DNA from: Labrenzia sp. THAF82
GTDB lineage: Bacteria > Pseudomonadota > Alphaproteobacteria > Rhizobiales > Stappiaceae
DNA: 64,000 nucleotides
Direction of reading: 5' to 3'
Assembly (NCBI RefSeq): GCF_009363435.1
Contig: NZ_CP045354.1
Span: 6,042,501 to 6,106,500, forward strand
The position numbers were made by a program, and so were the translations under genes. Below the pieces are notes generated by a model that saw only the letters and a list, made by a program, of their open reading frames with translations, searched no databases and was not told the DNA's origin. Below are positions 8,358 to 17,496 of the stretch, piece after piece. The first letter of the stretch is position 1. Each line of letters starts with the position of its first letter.

Positions 8358-9104
8358 TCAGGAAAAAAGCATCCCGCCGTTGATGTCGACGCAAGCGCCG
8401 GTGATAAAGGCGGACTGCTCGGACGCCAGGAAAACAGCAAGATTTGCAACATCTTCAGAAGCCCCTTCCCGTTTCAATGGCGTCACGCCAGCCACGTGTT
8501 TGCGCACTTCTGGCTTCGTAAAGATATTATGGAAGTCGGTGTCGATCATTCCCGGGCACATCGCATTGACGCGAATGTCAGGGCCCAATTCCTTGGCCAA
8601 TCCGCGTGTGAGCGTCATGACCGCGCCTTTCGACATTCCGTAGGCAAGAGCTCCCGGACCGCCGCCATCTCTGCCGGCCTGTGAGGCCATCGTCACAATA
8701 GCGCCGCCATTTTTCATATGCGGAACGGCTTCCTTGATGACGAGCAGCGCCGATGTGGTGTTGAGATCGAATACGGACTGCCAGTAATCGAGAGAAATCT
8801 CCGACAGCGGCCGGCGTGCGACGATGCCGCCTGTGATCGGCATGACAATATCGACGCCGCCGAACTCCTCAACCGTTCGGTTGACCAGCGCCGCAACATC
8901 GTCGGGCTTTGTCATGTCGCCCTGCATGGCAAGGGCCTTGCCGCCAGCCGATGTGATCTCCGAGACAGCGCTGTCCGCGCCCTTGCTGCTGCTGAAATAG
9001 TTGATGGCGACATTCGCGCCACGTGCTGCAAGCGCCATAACGCATGCCCGACCGATATCCCGGCCACCGCCAGTGACGATTGCTGTTTTTCCCTTGAGGT
9101 CCAT
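8358..9104 (-). CDS. SDR oxidoreductase, probable DEHU (4-deoxy-L-erythro-5-hexoseulose uronate) reductase
   Basis: 248 residues, classical short-chain dehydrogenase. The cofactor motif TGGGRDIG is at 11-18 and the catalytic set is Ser-141, Tyr-155 and Lys-159. The usual NNAG turn reads MPITGG. In Agrobacterium the gene next to the PL15 lyase Atu3025 is an SDR that reduces the open-chain product of alginate lyase (DEH) to 2-keto-3-deoxygluconate, and this gene holds the same place. The function is therefore inferred from context plus fold. The start ATG at 9104 follows AAGGAG. Confidence 0.75.
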   Translation of the reverse strand: MDLKGKTAIVTGGGRDIGRACVMALAARGANVAINYFSSSKGADSAVSEITSAGGKALAMQGDMTKPDDVAALVNRTVEEFGGVDIVMPITGGIVARRPLSEISLDYWQSVFDLNTTSALLVIKEAVPHMKNGGAIVTMASQAGRDGGGPGALAYGMSKGAVMTLTRGLAKELGPDIRVNAMCPGMIDTDFHNIFTKPEVRKHVAGVTPLKREGASEDVANLAVFLASEQSAFITGACVDINGGMLFS

Positions 9105-9166
9105 TAGTGGCTCCTTGTAATGCCTTGGGTGTTGTTCACGGACCTGCCGGTCTCGTGTTCTTTGGT

Positions 9167-11503
9167 TCAGGCTTTCGCCAGTTTCTCGATGACAACCTTG
9201 AAGGACCTCTCCTGCGCGTCGGAGAAATAGAGGTCGCAGTCGTATCCCTGGTCGTCGAGGAAGTGAAATACGCGTCTGGGATCATCTGCCGGATAGGGAA
9301 CCAGCAGTGCAGCGACGCGGTGTCTTGTCGATTTCGGAAAACTCGCCTTCAGGCAAGTGCTGACCGGCAATCCTTCATAGTCGCCCTCATCCACACCTGG
9401 GAATCCGGTTTCCTGCGAAAGCGTTGCAGCTCCTGCTTCCGACCAAAGAAACTGGACATAGAATCCGGCCTTTTCACCGGAGTACCTGAAACTGGTATCG
9501 CCCAGTTCGAACGGTGCATTGGCATGCAGCAGCCAATCCACCGAGACCGGAGCATCGCTGTCGATGCTGTCGACAATCACGAAATAGCTTTCATGCACGA
9601 AATAGATTTCCCGCTCCACTTTCTGGAGAGAAGGGGTCAGGCTCCGATAGGCAGCGGTCGCATTGCCGCGCATATAGATGTGATCTTCGCGCTGCTCTGC
9701 GATTTCGATGCAACCTGTTGCCTGCATCGCCCTGGCCTTGTCCCGATCGGCATATTGGCCCTTTCCATCGATCAGGATCGCGTTTTTGGAACGGGTTTGA
9801 CGCCGCCAGTTTCGGTGCATGGAGCTGTTGAAGGCAACGTAGTGTCCGGACTGTATCGCGAGGTCCTCGCCGAAGGCCGACAGACAGAAGGCGTTCTGGT
9901 CACCGTGGCTGTGACTGATGGAGCCGAAGGGCGATGACTTCATCACGAAGTGAATGTGCTCGTCCGGATCGTCCATCTTGTGCTGGATCGCAGCCCAACC
10001 GATGCCCTTGAACCACCTCAGCTTGTCGTTGTCACCTGGAGCTGACGGTTCAATCGATGGCCAATCGCTTCGATACATCAGGTCGTCAAAATTGAGGTCC
10101 CACCAACCGTAATTGTAGAAAGCCATTTCAGTGCCGGGATCGTTCCGTTTCACCTCTTCAAAAAACCATTGATAGGCCGGATTTCCGGTCACACCGGCGA
10201 ATTGCCGCAAATTGTAGCCTACCTTCAGACACGGCAGGTCACCCATCGTGCTGTCATCGCCGAAAGTGGCACGGCGCGTATCGGGCGCTTTGGTATAGAG
10301 CGGGAAATCTCCGGTCTTGTGGAAGAAAGGACGACTGTAAAGATCTATACCCGTGTAGTTTTTCAGAAGGTTGGCCGCATCAATCAGATAGGCCATACCG
10401 GTCATCCAGTAATGCGGTCCTTCAGCCCAGCCGCCATCCGCATCGCCCCAGGGTGAATAGACGCTGAACAGAAACTCGATCGAACAGTCGAGCCAGTCTC
10501 TTGCCTCCTCGCAGCCTTCTTCGTCCAGCAGAACGAGACTGGCAGGGATCAGGACAGCGGAGACCGCACGCACGGCATGGCTGTCAAAGGGAAAGATGTG
10601 AATGTTGGCGTGCTTGAAAACGTGATGGGCTATTTCGCGCGTGCGCGTCAGCAATGCGGTTCTGACTTCTTCACGCTCAGTTTCACTTAAGTCACCGTGA
10701 AGCCAGTCATACCCCCATGCGAGAGCAAGCGTGACGCGGAACGCCCATTCATCGGTATAAGCGCGCGACGTCGTGCCCGCAGGATCCCAACTTGCAGCAG
10801 CGAGCAACCAGTCCTTCGCCTTAAGCCGCAAGGGCTCTTCTTCCAGGACATGCCCTGCAATGGCAAGATGCCGGATCGCGTAAATGAGTTCCTGGCAGTC
10901 GATATAGGTCTGACGCCAGATCGGTGCGGTGCGCTGGTTGTTCGGATAAGGAGACGGTTCAGCCATGACCGGACGATCCATCCAGGGCCGGACCGATTTT
11001 TCAAAAAAGACTGACCAGCCGCAATGATCGGCATCAGCAGCAACGGCTTTGCGGAAAGTCGGCAAGGTCTCGATCGTAAGCCAAAGCCGCGGGTGCGCGC
11101 GGCTGCAGTGATCGTATCGCGTGGCAGCAGCGGCAAGCGGTGAGCGAGGCAGATCGGCTGGAATGTCAAATTGCCGAATGGTGCTCCATTGAGAGGCGGG
11201 ACACCTGGCGCCTTCGTCCCAGATCGCATAGCTCCAATAGTATGTTCCAGGTTCCAGCACCTGGTCGGGCGTGAAGAAATTTCGTTTCAGGTTTTCAAAG
11301 ATGGTCGTGTCACCTGCGGGAAAATCCGGACTTGAGGAAACCCGCAAAACGTAACGCGCACTCTCTTCGATGTCCGGGATCCAGGTAAATCTGGGCGGAA
11401 CTTCGTCGACAGTCGCGCCGTTGGCAGGCCCGTATTGAATGTTCAGACGCCCAGCTTTCGGCTGGTCCAAAAATCCCGGTTTCAGATCACTATTCACTGA
11501 CAT
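9167..11503 (-). CDS. PL15 exo-type oligoalginate lyase
   Basis: 778 residues, no signal peptide, so cytoplasmic. An N-terminal beta domain (about 1-115) leads into an alpha/alpha barrel and a C-terminal beta-sheet domain of the heparinase II/III type. Length and plan match Agrobacterium Atu3025 (776 residues), the exolytic alginate lyase of family PL15. Residues at the positions I recall for its active site are present: Arg-197, His-309, Tyr-365 and His-531 (in SHSHGDQNAF). It should release unsaturated monomers from alginate oligomers brought in by the neighbouring ABC importer. The start is taken at the ATG at 11503; an in-frame ATG ten codons upstream is less likely. Confidence 0.85.
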   Translation of the reverse strand: MSVNSDLKPGFLDQPKAGRLNIQYGPANGATVDEVPPRFTWIPDIEESARYVLRVSSSPDFPAGDTTIFENLKRNFFTPDQVLEPGTYYWSYAIWDEGARCPASQWSTIRQFDIPADLPRSPLAAAATRYDHCSRAHPRLWLTIETLPTFRKAVAADADHCGWSVFFEKSVRPWMDRPVMAEPSPYPNNQRTAPIWRQTYIDCQELIYAIRHLAIAGHVLEEEPLRLKAKDWLLAAASWDPAGTTSRAYTDEWAFRVTLALAWGYDWLHGDLSETEREEVRTALLTRTREIAHHVFKHANIHIFPFDSHAVRAVSAVLIPASLVLLDEEGCEEARDWLDCSIEFLFSVYSPWGDADGGWAEGPHYWMTGMAYLIDAANLLKNYTGIDLYSRPFFHKTGDFPLYTKAPDTRRATFGDDSTMGDLPCLKVGYNLRQFAGVTGNPAYQWFFEEVKRNDPGTEMAFYNYGWWDLNFDDLMYRSDWPSIEPSAPGDNDKLRWFKGIGWAAIQHKMDDPDEHIHFVMKSSPFGSISHSHGDQNAFCLSAFGEDLAIQSGHYVAFNSSMHRNWRRQTRSKNAILIDGKGQYADRDKARAMQATGCIEIAEQREDHIYMRGNATAAYRSLTPSLQKVEREIYFVHESYFVIVDSIDSDAPVSVDWLLHANAPFELGDTSFRYSGEKAGFYVQFLWSEAGAATLSQETGFPGVDEGDYEGLPVSTCLKASFPKSTRHRVAALLVPYPADDPRRVFHFLDDQGYDCDLYFSDAQERSFKVVIEKLAKA

Positions 11504-11568
11504 GACACTTCTTTGCTCGCAGGAAAAGGTCATCCGCCTTGTGGCGAACGACCTGTTAAGCGATTGTT

Positions 11569-13131
11569 TTACTTATTATACTGACGTTCATAAGCGGACT
11601 GCATGACTTCAAGCACGTCGTTCAGACCGAGTTTTTCCAACTGGGCGAGGTAGTCGTCCCATTCGGCCTCCACGTCACCATTGCCCAGGATCCAGCTTTG
11701 CTGCCGCTCCAGCATGTAGTCTCGGATCGAGCTCCAGTGTTTGTCATAGACTTTCTGCTCGTCCGCATCGAAAGCCACGCCAAGGAACTGATCGATCAGG
11801 TAGTCTCCTTCGTCGTAAAGCGCGATGCCTTCGAGGGCATATTCGTTCGACCACTGGATCTCATAACCATAATCCTGGAAGTAGCCGCGGCTCTGTAGCT
11901 GTGAGCCGATCTGGTAGAGCGAGCGGTTTACAGGGCCAGCATCCAGAAACTCCTGCTTGAAGACCGCCTTGCCGTCGACCATGTCGTAATGCATGCCTTC
12001 AACGCCGAAGTTCGCCAGACGACGGCCTTCTTCTGTGAACCAGAAGTCAAAATACTTGATGGTCTCGATAGGGTGTTCGTTGGTGTGACCGATCGCCCAT
12101 CCGTCCGGTTTGATCGGGATACGGCGATGCTCCTCGATGCGCTTGCCCGAGATCGAGGCAGGTGGCGCCATCGCCTTGAATTCGAACCCTTCGATATCCG
12201 AGGACAAACGATTGTAGCCGGAGGTCGACGCAAACCAGTCGTGGGTTGCTCCTCCGAGGTTTTCCGACAGGAGGAAATCACGCGCCGAGCTGCCACGGGT
12301 AAAGATCTCCGCATCAATGAGCCCTTCGGCATACCAACGCGCCAGGTTCTTGACACCTTCGCGGTAGCCTTCTTCCGCGTAAGGGTGTTTCAACTGGCCA
12401 TTGTCGACATAGAAATCGTGGTAGGTATCGGAGCCGGACGACCGGCCATCCCAAAGCGTGACGAGGCGAATGAGCTCAGGCCACTGACGGGCGAAATAAG
12501 GCACTTCATCCGCTTCGCCGTTGCCGTTGGGGTCCTGGGTCTTGAACGCACGCAGCACCGCTTCGAAGTCTTCGACCGTTTCCGGAACGTCCAGCCCCAG
12601 TTTTTCGAGCCAATCGGTTCGGATCCAGTAGGCGCGCCCGTACTTCCCGTCCGGCAGATAGGGGATGTAGTACATCTGGCCGTCGGCCGCCGAAATCGCA
12701 GCAGCAATCTCCGGCCGCTCGTCGAAATACGCCTTCAGGTTAGGCGCGTGCTCTTCAATCAGGTCGTTCAGCGGCAGGAATGCGCCTTCCGGGCCGTACT
12801 GATTGACAAAATCCTTGATCCGGCTGGAGCCGACGATGTCCGGGATCTTTCCCCCGGCGAGCATCAGGTTCAGGGCTTCCGTGCGTCCGGTGTTCTCATC
12901 GGTGCGCATGTTGGCGCCAACAGTCACGTCGATCAGGTGAACGTTGGTCCATTCCCGGGCCTGTTGTTCCACCGGCCAGTCTTCCTTGTAGACTGGATAT
13001 CGTGCGTGATTCATCTGGATCGTCAGTTCCAACGGCTCACCTTCGACAATCTTGAGGTGGTCGTCCGCCAACGAGGGTGTCGTCAGGGCAGTTGCGGCCA
13101 AGACAGCTGCCGACAAGGTAAGTTTACGCAT
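11569..13131 (-). CDS. Alginate-oligomer-binding periplasmic protein (AlgQ-like)
   Basis: 520 residues with a Sec signal ending near TPSLADDH. Large extracellular solute-binding protein of ABC family 1 with the AlgQ1/AlgQ2 length. The segment QDPNGNGEADEVPYF matches the EF-hand-like calcium loop that is a hallmark of the Sphingomonas sp. A1 alginate-binding proteins. It lies downstream of two permeases and an ATPase and upstream of the PL15 lyase, so alginate oligosaccharide is the likely ligand. Other sugars taken up by LplA/YtcQ-like proteins remain possible. Confidence 0.82.
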   Translation of the reverse strand: MRKLTLSAAVLAATALTTPSLADDHLKIVEGEPLELTIQMNHARYPVYKEDWPVEQQAREWTNVHLIDVTVGANMRTDENTGRTEALNLMLAGGKIPDIVGSSRIKDFVNQYGPEGAFLPLNDLIEEHAPNLKAYFDERPEIAAAISAADGQMYYIPYLPDGKYGRAYWIRTDWLEKLGLDVPETVEDFEAVLRAFKTQDPNGNGEADEVPYFARQWPELIRLVTLWDGRSSGSDTYHDFYVDNGQLKHPYAEEGYREGVKNLARWYAEGLIDAEIFTRGSSARDFLLSENLGGATHDWFASTSGYNRLSSDIEGFEFKAMAPPASISGKRIEEHRRIPIKPDGWAIGHTNEHPIETIKYFDFWFTEEGRRLANFGVEGMHYDMVDGKAVFKQEFLDAGPVNRSLYQIGSQLQSRGYFQDYGYEIQWSNEYALEGIALYDEGDYLIDQFLGVAFDADEQKVYDKHWSSIRDYMLERQQSWILGNGDVEAEWDDYLAQLEKLGLNDVLEVMQSAYERQYNK

Positions 13132-13158
13132 GGTTTCCTCCCTTTGCGTTCATTGCGA

Positions 13159-14040
13159 CTACTCTTTGACCCCTCCGAGAAGAATTCCCTTCTCGAAATA
13201 TTTCTGAATGAAGGGGTAGACGATCAAAACCGGGATGATGGAGCAGACGATGATTGCGGCAGTCACGGTTTCGGCGCTGAACCCTGCCGCGGTTTGCACG
13301 ATTGCGAATTCGTCGTCATCGCTGAGATTTGAAATCGTGTGCCGCAGAAATACCTGCAGTGGGATCTTGTCCTCACTCTGCAAGAGCACCATCGCCCAGA
13401 AGAACCCGTTCCAGCGCGACACGATGCAGAAAAGTGTGATGGTCGCGATGGCCGGTTTGCTGAGGGGCACAAACACCTTCCAAAGAACCTGAAAGTCATT
13501 GGCCCCATCCATCCGTGCGGCCTCTTCAAAGCTTTTCGGTATCGCTTCGAAGAAATTTCTCAGCAAGATGACGTTGAAGGCATTCACGGCGAAGGCGAGA
13601 ATGATGCCAAACATGCTGTCCAGCAGGTTCAGGTCCCGCATATTCAGGAAAAACGGTATCAGCCCCGCGTTGAACCACATGGTGAAGGCGATGAAGAGGT
13701 TGAAGAACCTGCGCCCCTTCAGTTGCGGCCGCGAAAGCGCGTACGCGCCTGGAATGATGAACGCAAGGCTCATCACTGTTCCACCGATCGTGTAGATGAA
13801 GGTGTTGCGGTAGGAGATCCAGAATTGCGGGTCCTTGAGGATATATCCATAGGCCTCGAGCGTCGCATCGATCGGTGTGAGAACCACCTTTCCTGCCTGC
13901 GCTGCAAATCCGGAACTGAAAGACACCGCCGCGATATAGATAAACGGGTAAAGCGTCGCGACCGTGAACATGCCGATCAGGACCGAGACCACGATGGCGA
14001 AGAATTTGTCGCCGCGAGAGTAAAGGTTCCAATTCATCAT
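13159..14040 (-). CDS. ABC importer permease, AlgM2-like
   Basis: 293 residues, exactly the length of AlgM2 of strain A1. About six membrane spans are visible, with the permease EAA loop reading EEAARMDGANDFQVLWKVFVPLSKPA at about residue 190, the site that docks on the ATPase. CUT1/LplC-type inner-membrane subunit. It lies 13 bases after the partner permease. Either Met of the opening MMNWNLYSRGDK may start it. Confidence 0.85.
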   Translation of the reverse strand: MMNWNLYSRGDKFFAIVVSVLIGMFTVATLYPFIYIAAVSFSSGFAAQAGKVVLTPIDATLEAYGYILKDPQFWISYRNTFIYTIGGTVMSLAFIIPGAYALSRPQLKGRRFFNLFIAFTMWFNAGLIPFFLNMRDLNLLDSMFGIILAFAVNAFNVILLRNFFEAIPKSFEEAARMDGANDFQVLWKVFVPLSKPAIATITLFCIVSRWNGFFWAMVLLQSEDKIPLQVFLRHTISNLSDDDEFAIVQTAAGFSAETVTAAIIVCSIIPVLIVYPFIQKYFEKGILLGGVKE

Positions 14041-14053
14041 TGATCCGCCTCCT

Positions 14054-15040
14054 CTACCAAAGCGACGTGCGCGAGAAGCGCCGCGACAAGGTGTTGGCCG
14101 TCATCACCAGAACAAAGGCGACAACTGCGTTGAAGAGACCTGCTGCTGCAGCCAGGTCGTACTGACCCGATTGCAGACCCTGCCGATAGATCCAGGTATT
14201 CACGACATCGGCAGTTTCATAGGTTGCGGGCTGGTAAAGCAGAATGACCAGCTCGAAAGACACTTCCATGATGTTTCCGATACGGATGATCAGCATGATC
14301 AGGATCGTCGGCAGGATCGACGGGATCGTGATCTTCCACATCATTTGCCACCGGTTAGCGCCGTCCACGACCGCACTTTCATAGAGCGATGGATTCACGC
14401 CTGCGATTGCTGCCAGGAACACGATCGACCCAAAGCCCGCCTCCTGCCAGATGCCCGTCCCTATGAAGATCGGCCGAAACCATTCCGGCTGGGTGAGGAA
14501 GTAAATCGGGTCAAGTCCGAACCAACTGATGACAGTGTTCACGATGCCGGCGGTCGGCGAGAAGGCAGTGATGACGATGCCGGCAATAATCACCGAAGAG
14601 ATGAAATGCGGCAGATAGACAATGGTCTGCGCTGTCCTCTTGTAGCTCGCGTTCAGAACCTCATTGAACATCAAAGCCAGAATGATCGGCGCCGGGAAAC
14701 CGAACAGAAGGTTGAGCGCGCTGATCGTGACCGTGTTCTTGATCGCACGAAGGAACTGATCATTGGCAAAGAGTGTCTCGAAATGCTCCAACCCGACCCA
14801 GGGACTGCCTGCAATGCCGCGAAAGATCGAGTAGTCCTTGAACGCGATCTGCAGACCGTACATCGGCTTGTAGAGGAAGACGATGAACCAGATGATCATC
14901 GGCAACAGCATGAGGTAGAGTTGCCATTCGCGCCTCAGATGCTCGACGATTGCTTCGAAACGGTCATTGACGGCCTCGTGCTCTTCAGAGCTTGTGACGC
15001 CGCTTGGCGTTAGCTGTCGCTCCTTTTCATGGACCGACAT
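14054..15040 (-). CDS. ABC importer permease, AlgM1-like
   Basis: 328 residues, near the 324 of AlgM1. A polar N-terminal tail of about 40 residues precedes six membrane spans. The EAA loop reads YESAVVDGANRWQMMWKITIP. Opens with the YKPMYGLQIAFKDY stretch shared by LplB/AlgM1-type permeases. The ATG at 15040 is two bases past the ATPase stop; a TTG two codons earlier is also open. Forms the membrane channel with the 13159-14040 protein. Confidence 0.85.
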   Translation of the reverse strand: MSVHEKERQLTPSGVTSSEEHEAVNDRFEAIVEHLRREWQLYLMLLPMIIWFIVFLYKPMYGLQIAFKDYSIFRGIAGSPWVGLEHFETLFANDQFLRAIKNTVTISALNLLFGFPAPIILALMFNEVLNASYKRTAQTIVYLPHFISSVIIAGIVITAFSPTAGIVNTVISWFGLDPIYFLTQPEWFRPIFIGTGIWQEAGFGSIVFLAAIAGVNPSLYESAVVDGANRWQMMWKITIPSILPTILIMLIIRIGNIMEVSFELVILLYQPATYETADVVNTWIYRQGLQSGQYDLAAAAGLFNAVVAFVLVMTANTLSRRFSRTSLW

Positions 15041-15042
15041 GA

Positions 15043-16143
15043 TCAAGCTCCCGCCTCAAGAGGAAGGGAGCGACCTGTTTCTGCGTCAAACAACTTCATG
15101 AGATCGGGTCTGACATGAAGCGTGTCCACGCCGTTCAGATGGCCCACGTCGCCAAGTGTTTCGACACGCGCAACAAAGGACATGCCGTCGAGATCTGTGT
15201 GCAACAAGGCTTCCGATCCCAGCGTTTCCACCAGGTCGAGATTGACATTGATCGGGAAGGATCCCGGAACTTCGTTGACGGTGACATGTTCCGGGCGAAC
15301 TCCCAGAATGACCGGTCTGCCCGTTTCATGTCTGAGGGTTTCCGATTGGGGCAACTTGACCTTTATTCGTCCAACCTGCGCCAGAGGGCCGCTATCACCA
15401 GCTTCCAGAAATCCATGAAGCTGGTTCATCGGCGGTGAGCCGATAAATCCGGCAACAAACCTGTTTGCTGGGTTGTTGAACAAATCCATCGGTGTTCCGA
15501 TTTGTTCGATCACACCCTGGTTCATCACCACGATACGGTCGGCGAGTGTCATTGCCTCAACCTGATCGTGGGTCACGTAAATGCTCGTGACGCCGAGCCG
15601 TTTGTGAAGCCGCTTGATTTCGGCACGCATCTGGGTCCGTAGCTTGGCGTCGAGGTTGGAAAGTGGTTCGTCGAACAGGAAGACCTTCGGGTGCCGTACA
15701 ATTGCCCGGCCCATGGCAACACGCTGACGCTGTCCACCAGAAAGGTCAGAAGGTCTGCGTGCAAGGTATTCCGTCAGACCCAGGATCTCCGCAACGTCGT
15801 GCACGGCCTTCCTGATTTCAGCTTTTGGAACCTTTCGGATCCTGAGACCAAACGCAATATTCTCGGCAACATTCAAATGCGGATAGAGAGCGTAATTCTG
15901 AAAGACCATGGCAACGTCCCGATCCTTGGGCGCAACCTTGTTCACGACGCGGTCATCAATGGTGAGTGTCCCGCCGGTGATTGTTTCCAGTCCGGCAATC
16001 ATGCGCAGTGTCGTGGATTTACCGCAGCCGGAGGGACCGACCAGCACCACAAACTCCTTGGGATCAATCCTCAGATCTATCCCATGCACGACCTGAAGCG
16101 CCCCGTATTTCTTCACAATTTTGCTAAGGACAACTCCGGACAT
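15043..16143 (-). CDS. ABC importer ATPase, AlgS/MalK-type
   Basis: 366 residues. Walker A GPSGCGKST at 36-44, signature LSGGQRQRVAMGRAIV, Walker B VFLFDEPLSNLDAK, then the H-loop THDQVEAMTLADR and a C-terminal MalK-type regulatory OB domain (from about 240). AlgS of strain A1 has 363 residues. First gene of the ATPase-M1-M2-Q-lyase-SDR transcription unit. The ATG at 16143 follows GGGAGGAAGC; the longer frame upstream has no ribosome site. Confidence 0.88.
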   Translation of the reverse strand: MSGVVLSKIVKKYGALQVVHGIDLRIDPKEFVVLVGPSGCGKSTTLRMIAGLETITGGTLTIDDRVVNKVAPKDRDVAMVFQNYALYPHLNVAENIAFGLRIRKVPKAEIRKAVHDVAEILGLTEYLARRPSDLSGGQRQRVAMGRAIVRHPKVFLFDEPLSNLDAKLRTQMRAEIKRLHKRLGVTSIYVTHDQVEAMTLADRIVVMNQGVIEQIGTPMDLFNNPANRFVAGFIGSPPMNQLHGFLEAGDSGPLAQVGRIKVKLPQSETLRHETGRPVILGVRPEHVTVNEVPGSFPINVNLDLVETLGSEALLHTDLDGMSFVARVETLGDVGHLNGVDTLHVRPDLMKLFDAETGRSLPLEAGA

Positions 16144-16500
16144 GCTTCCTCCCTGGAAGCCGGACAACCGCCAATCAGCCATAGCTCATCGTTCGGGCGA
16201 TAGAGGCTCGCCCGGCATTGTCCGACTTACAAATTCAAACATTTTTCGATCTCTTGGCCCTTGCCCAACTCCCAATCAGGCTCCGCCGCGTATCAAGAGA
16301 CCGCTCGCACGTATTTTGAACATCCGCCAGACCCAACCTTTGAGTTGAGCCAGACATTTGTTTTAATTCATGTTTCAGACCTTCGCCTTTGACGATCATC
16401 GCGTCTGGTCGTTCGCGCGGCACAGCGACACATCACCTCGCCTTTCGGTGCGCCACGCATTCAGCCTTACAAGATGCAGGAGCACATATCAAGACTAATT

Positions 16501-16518
16501 TTTACAAATAAATTACAA
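16501..16518. promoter_or_regulatory. Candidate GntR-family operator
   Basis: TTTACAAATAAATTACAA: two TACAA motifs eleven bases apart in the divergent region between the Alg-type importer and the RraA-like gene. It resembles 8159-8176 and 16688-16705. Confidence 0.4.
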
Positions 16519-16687
16519 AAATGCCTTTCATAAAAAACTTCAGAACAAAATCACCTCCTGAAACAAAGTCGCCAAACGCTTGAGAAAGTTTCCGTTACCT
16601 ATTAAACATCTGTTTTAATTGATGAAATTTTTCAACATGCCTCAAATACCGATGAATTGGCGACAAGTCTCTCGTCGAATTTCGATT

Positions 16688-16705
16688 TTTACAAATTATT
16701 GACAA
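16688..16705. promoter_or_regulatory. Candidate GntR-family operator
   Basis: TTTACAAATTATTGACAA: a third copy of the double motif, here with GACAA as the second half. It lies about 75 bases before the RraA-like start, in the right place to govern the RraA-like/gntR unit and so to autoregulate the GntR gene. Confidence 0.4.
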
Positions 16706-16779
16706 GTTGGAAAGCGACAGTTATTCATCGGGATATGACCCAGCCAAGCGAAAACTGCCGAAACGGTGGAACCCACGCC

Positions 16780-17496
16780 ATGAGCGGATTGAGCACCGAA
16801 ACTCACGAGAAACTGTTGCGAGTGAGCACAGCAACTCTGACAACAGTCATGTTCAAACGTGGACTTCGGAACATATTCCTGCAAGGCCTGCACCGGCTTC
16901 GCAAAGGACCGAACATGGTTGGTCCGGCCTATACGCTGCGCTACATTCCGGCACGTGAAGACCTGGACAATCTGGATTCCTTTGCCGACAGGACAAATGC
17001 CCAGCGCAAGGGTGTCGAGGAATGCCCTCACGGAGCTGTTTTTGTCATTGATTCCCGAGGGGATGCCTCCGCAGCATCCGCCGGCTGTATCCTTGCCATG
17101 CGCCTTCAGGCCAGAGGATGCGCCGGTGTCGTCACCGATGGCGGATTTCGCGACACGCCGGAAATTGCCGAACTCGATATGCCCGGTTATCATTCTAGAC
17201 CGAGCGCACCGACCAACCTGACGAAGCATCATGCTGTTGCGGTAAATGATCCGATTGCATGCGGCGGCGTTTCCGTGTTTCCGGGCGATATTATTGTTGG
17301 CGACAACGAGGGAGTTGTTTGCATACCGAAACATATGGCAAATGAAGTTGCGAACGAAGCTGCCGAAATGACGGTCTTCGAAGACTTCGTGATGGAGATG
17401 GTGAAACAAGGCGCATCAACATTCGGGCTCTATCCCCCGACTGATCCGTCTACCGAAGACAGGTTTATAGTGTGGCGGCAGAAAAACGGACGGTAA
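16780..17496 (+). CDS. RraA-like aldolase / decarboxylase family protein
   Basis: 238 residues of the RraA/HMG-aldolase family (4-hydroxy-4-methyl-2-oxoglutarate aldolase / oxaloacetate decarboxylase type). The metal and substrate motif DGGFRD falls at 120-125 (Arg-124, Asp-125), after GAVFVIDSRGD. Such enzymes cleave 4-hydroxy-2-oxo acids using a divalent metal. In this cluster it may cleave or process a keto-uronate intermediate; that is inference. The ATG at 16780 fits homologue N-termini (STETHEKLLRVSTATL); an ATG at 16735 is also open. Its end overlaps the gntR start by 25 bases. Confidence 0.75.
   Translation: MSGLSTETHEKLLRVSTATLTTVMFKRGLRNIFLQGLHRLRKGPNMVGPAYTLRYIPAREDLDNLDSFADRTNAQRKGVEECPHGAVFVIDSRGDASAASAGCILAMRLQARGCAGVVTDGGFRDTPEIAELDMPGYHSRPSAPTNLTKHHAVAVNDPIACGGVSVFPGDIIVGDNEGVVCIPKHMANEVANEAAEMTVFEDFVMEMVKQGASTFGLYPPTDPSTEDRFIVWRQKNGR

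Larger units (their letters stand above)
16144..16779. other. Divergent regulatory region of the alginate cluster
   Basis: About 635 bases between the importer operon (left) and the RraA-like gene (right), AT-rich from 16490 onwards. It holds two candidate GntR operators (16501-16518, 16688-16705) and a related repeated stretch, TGTTTTAATT-N-ATG, at 16356-16372 and 16608-16624. No protein-like frame is present. Confidence 0.55.

Noticed and set aside
11989..13332. A 447-codon plus-strand frame opposite the AlgQ-like gene
   Set aside because: A shadow of the minus-strand binding-protein gene, which has a signal peptide, calcium loop and operon context.
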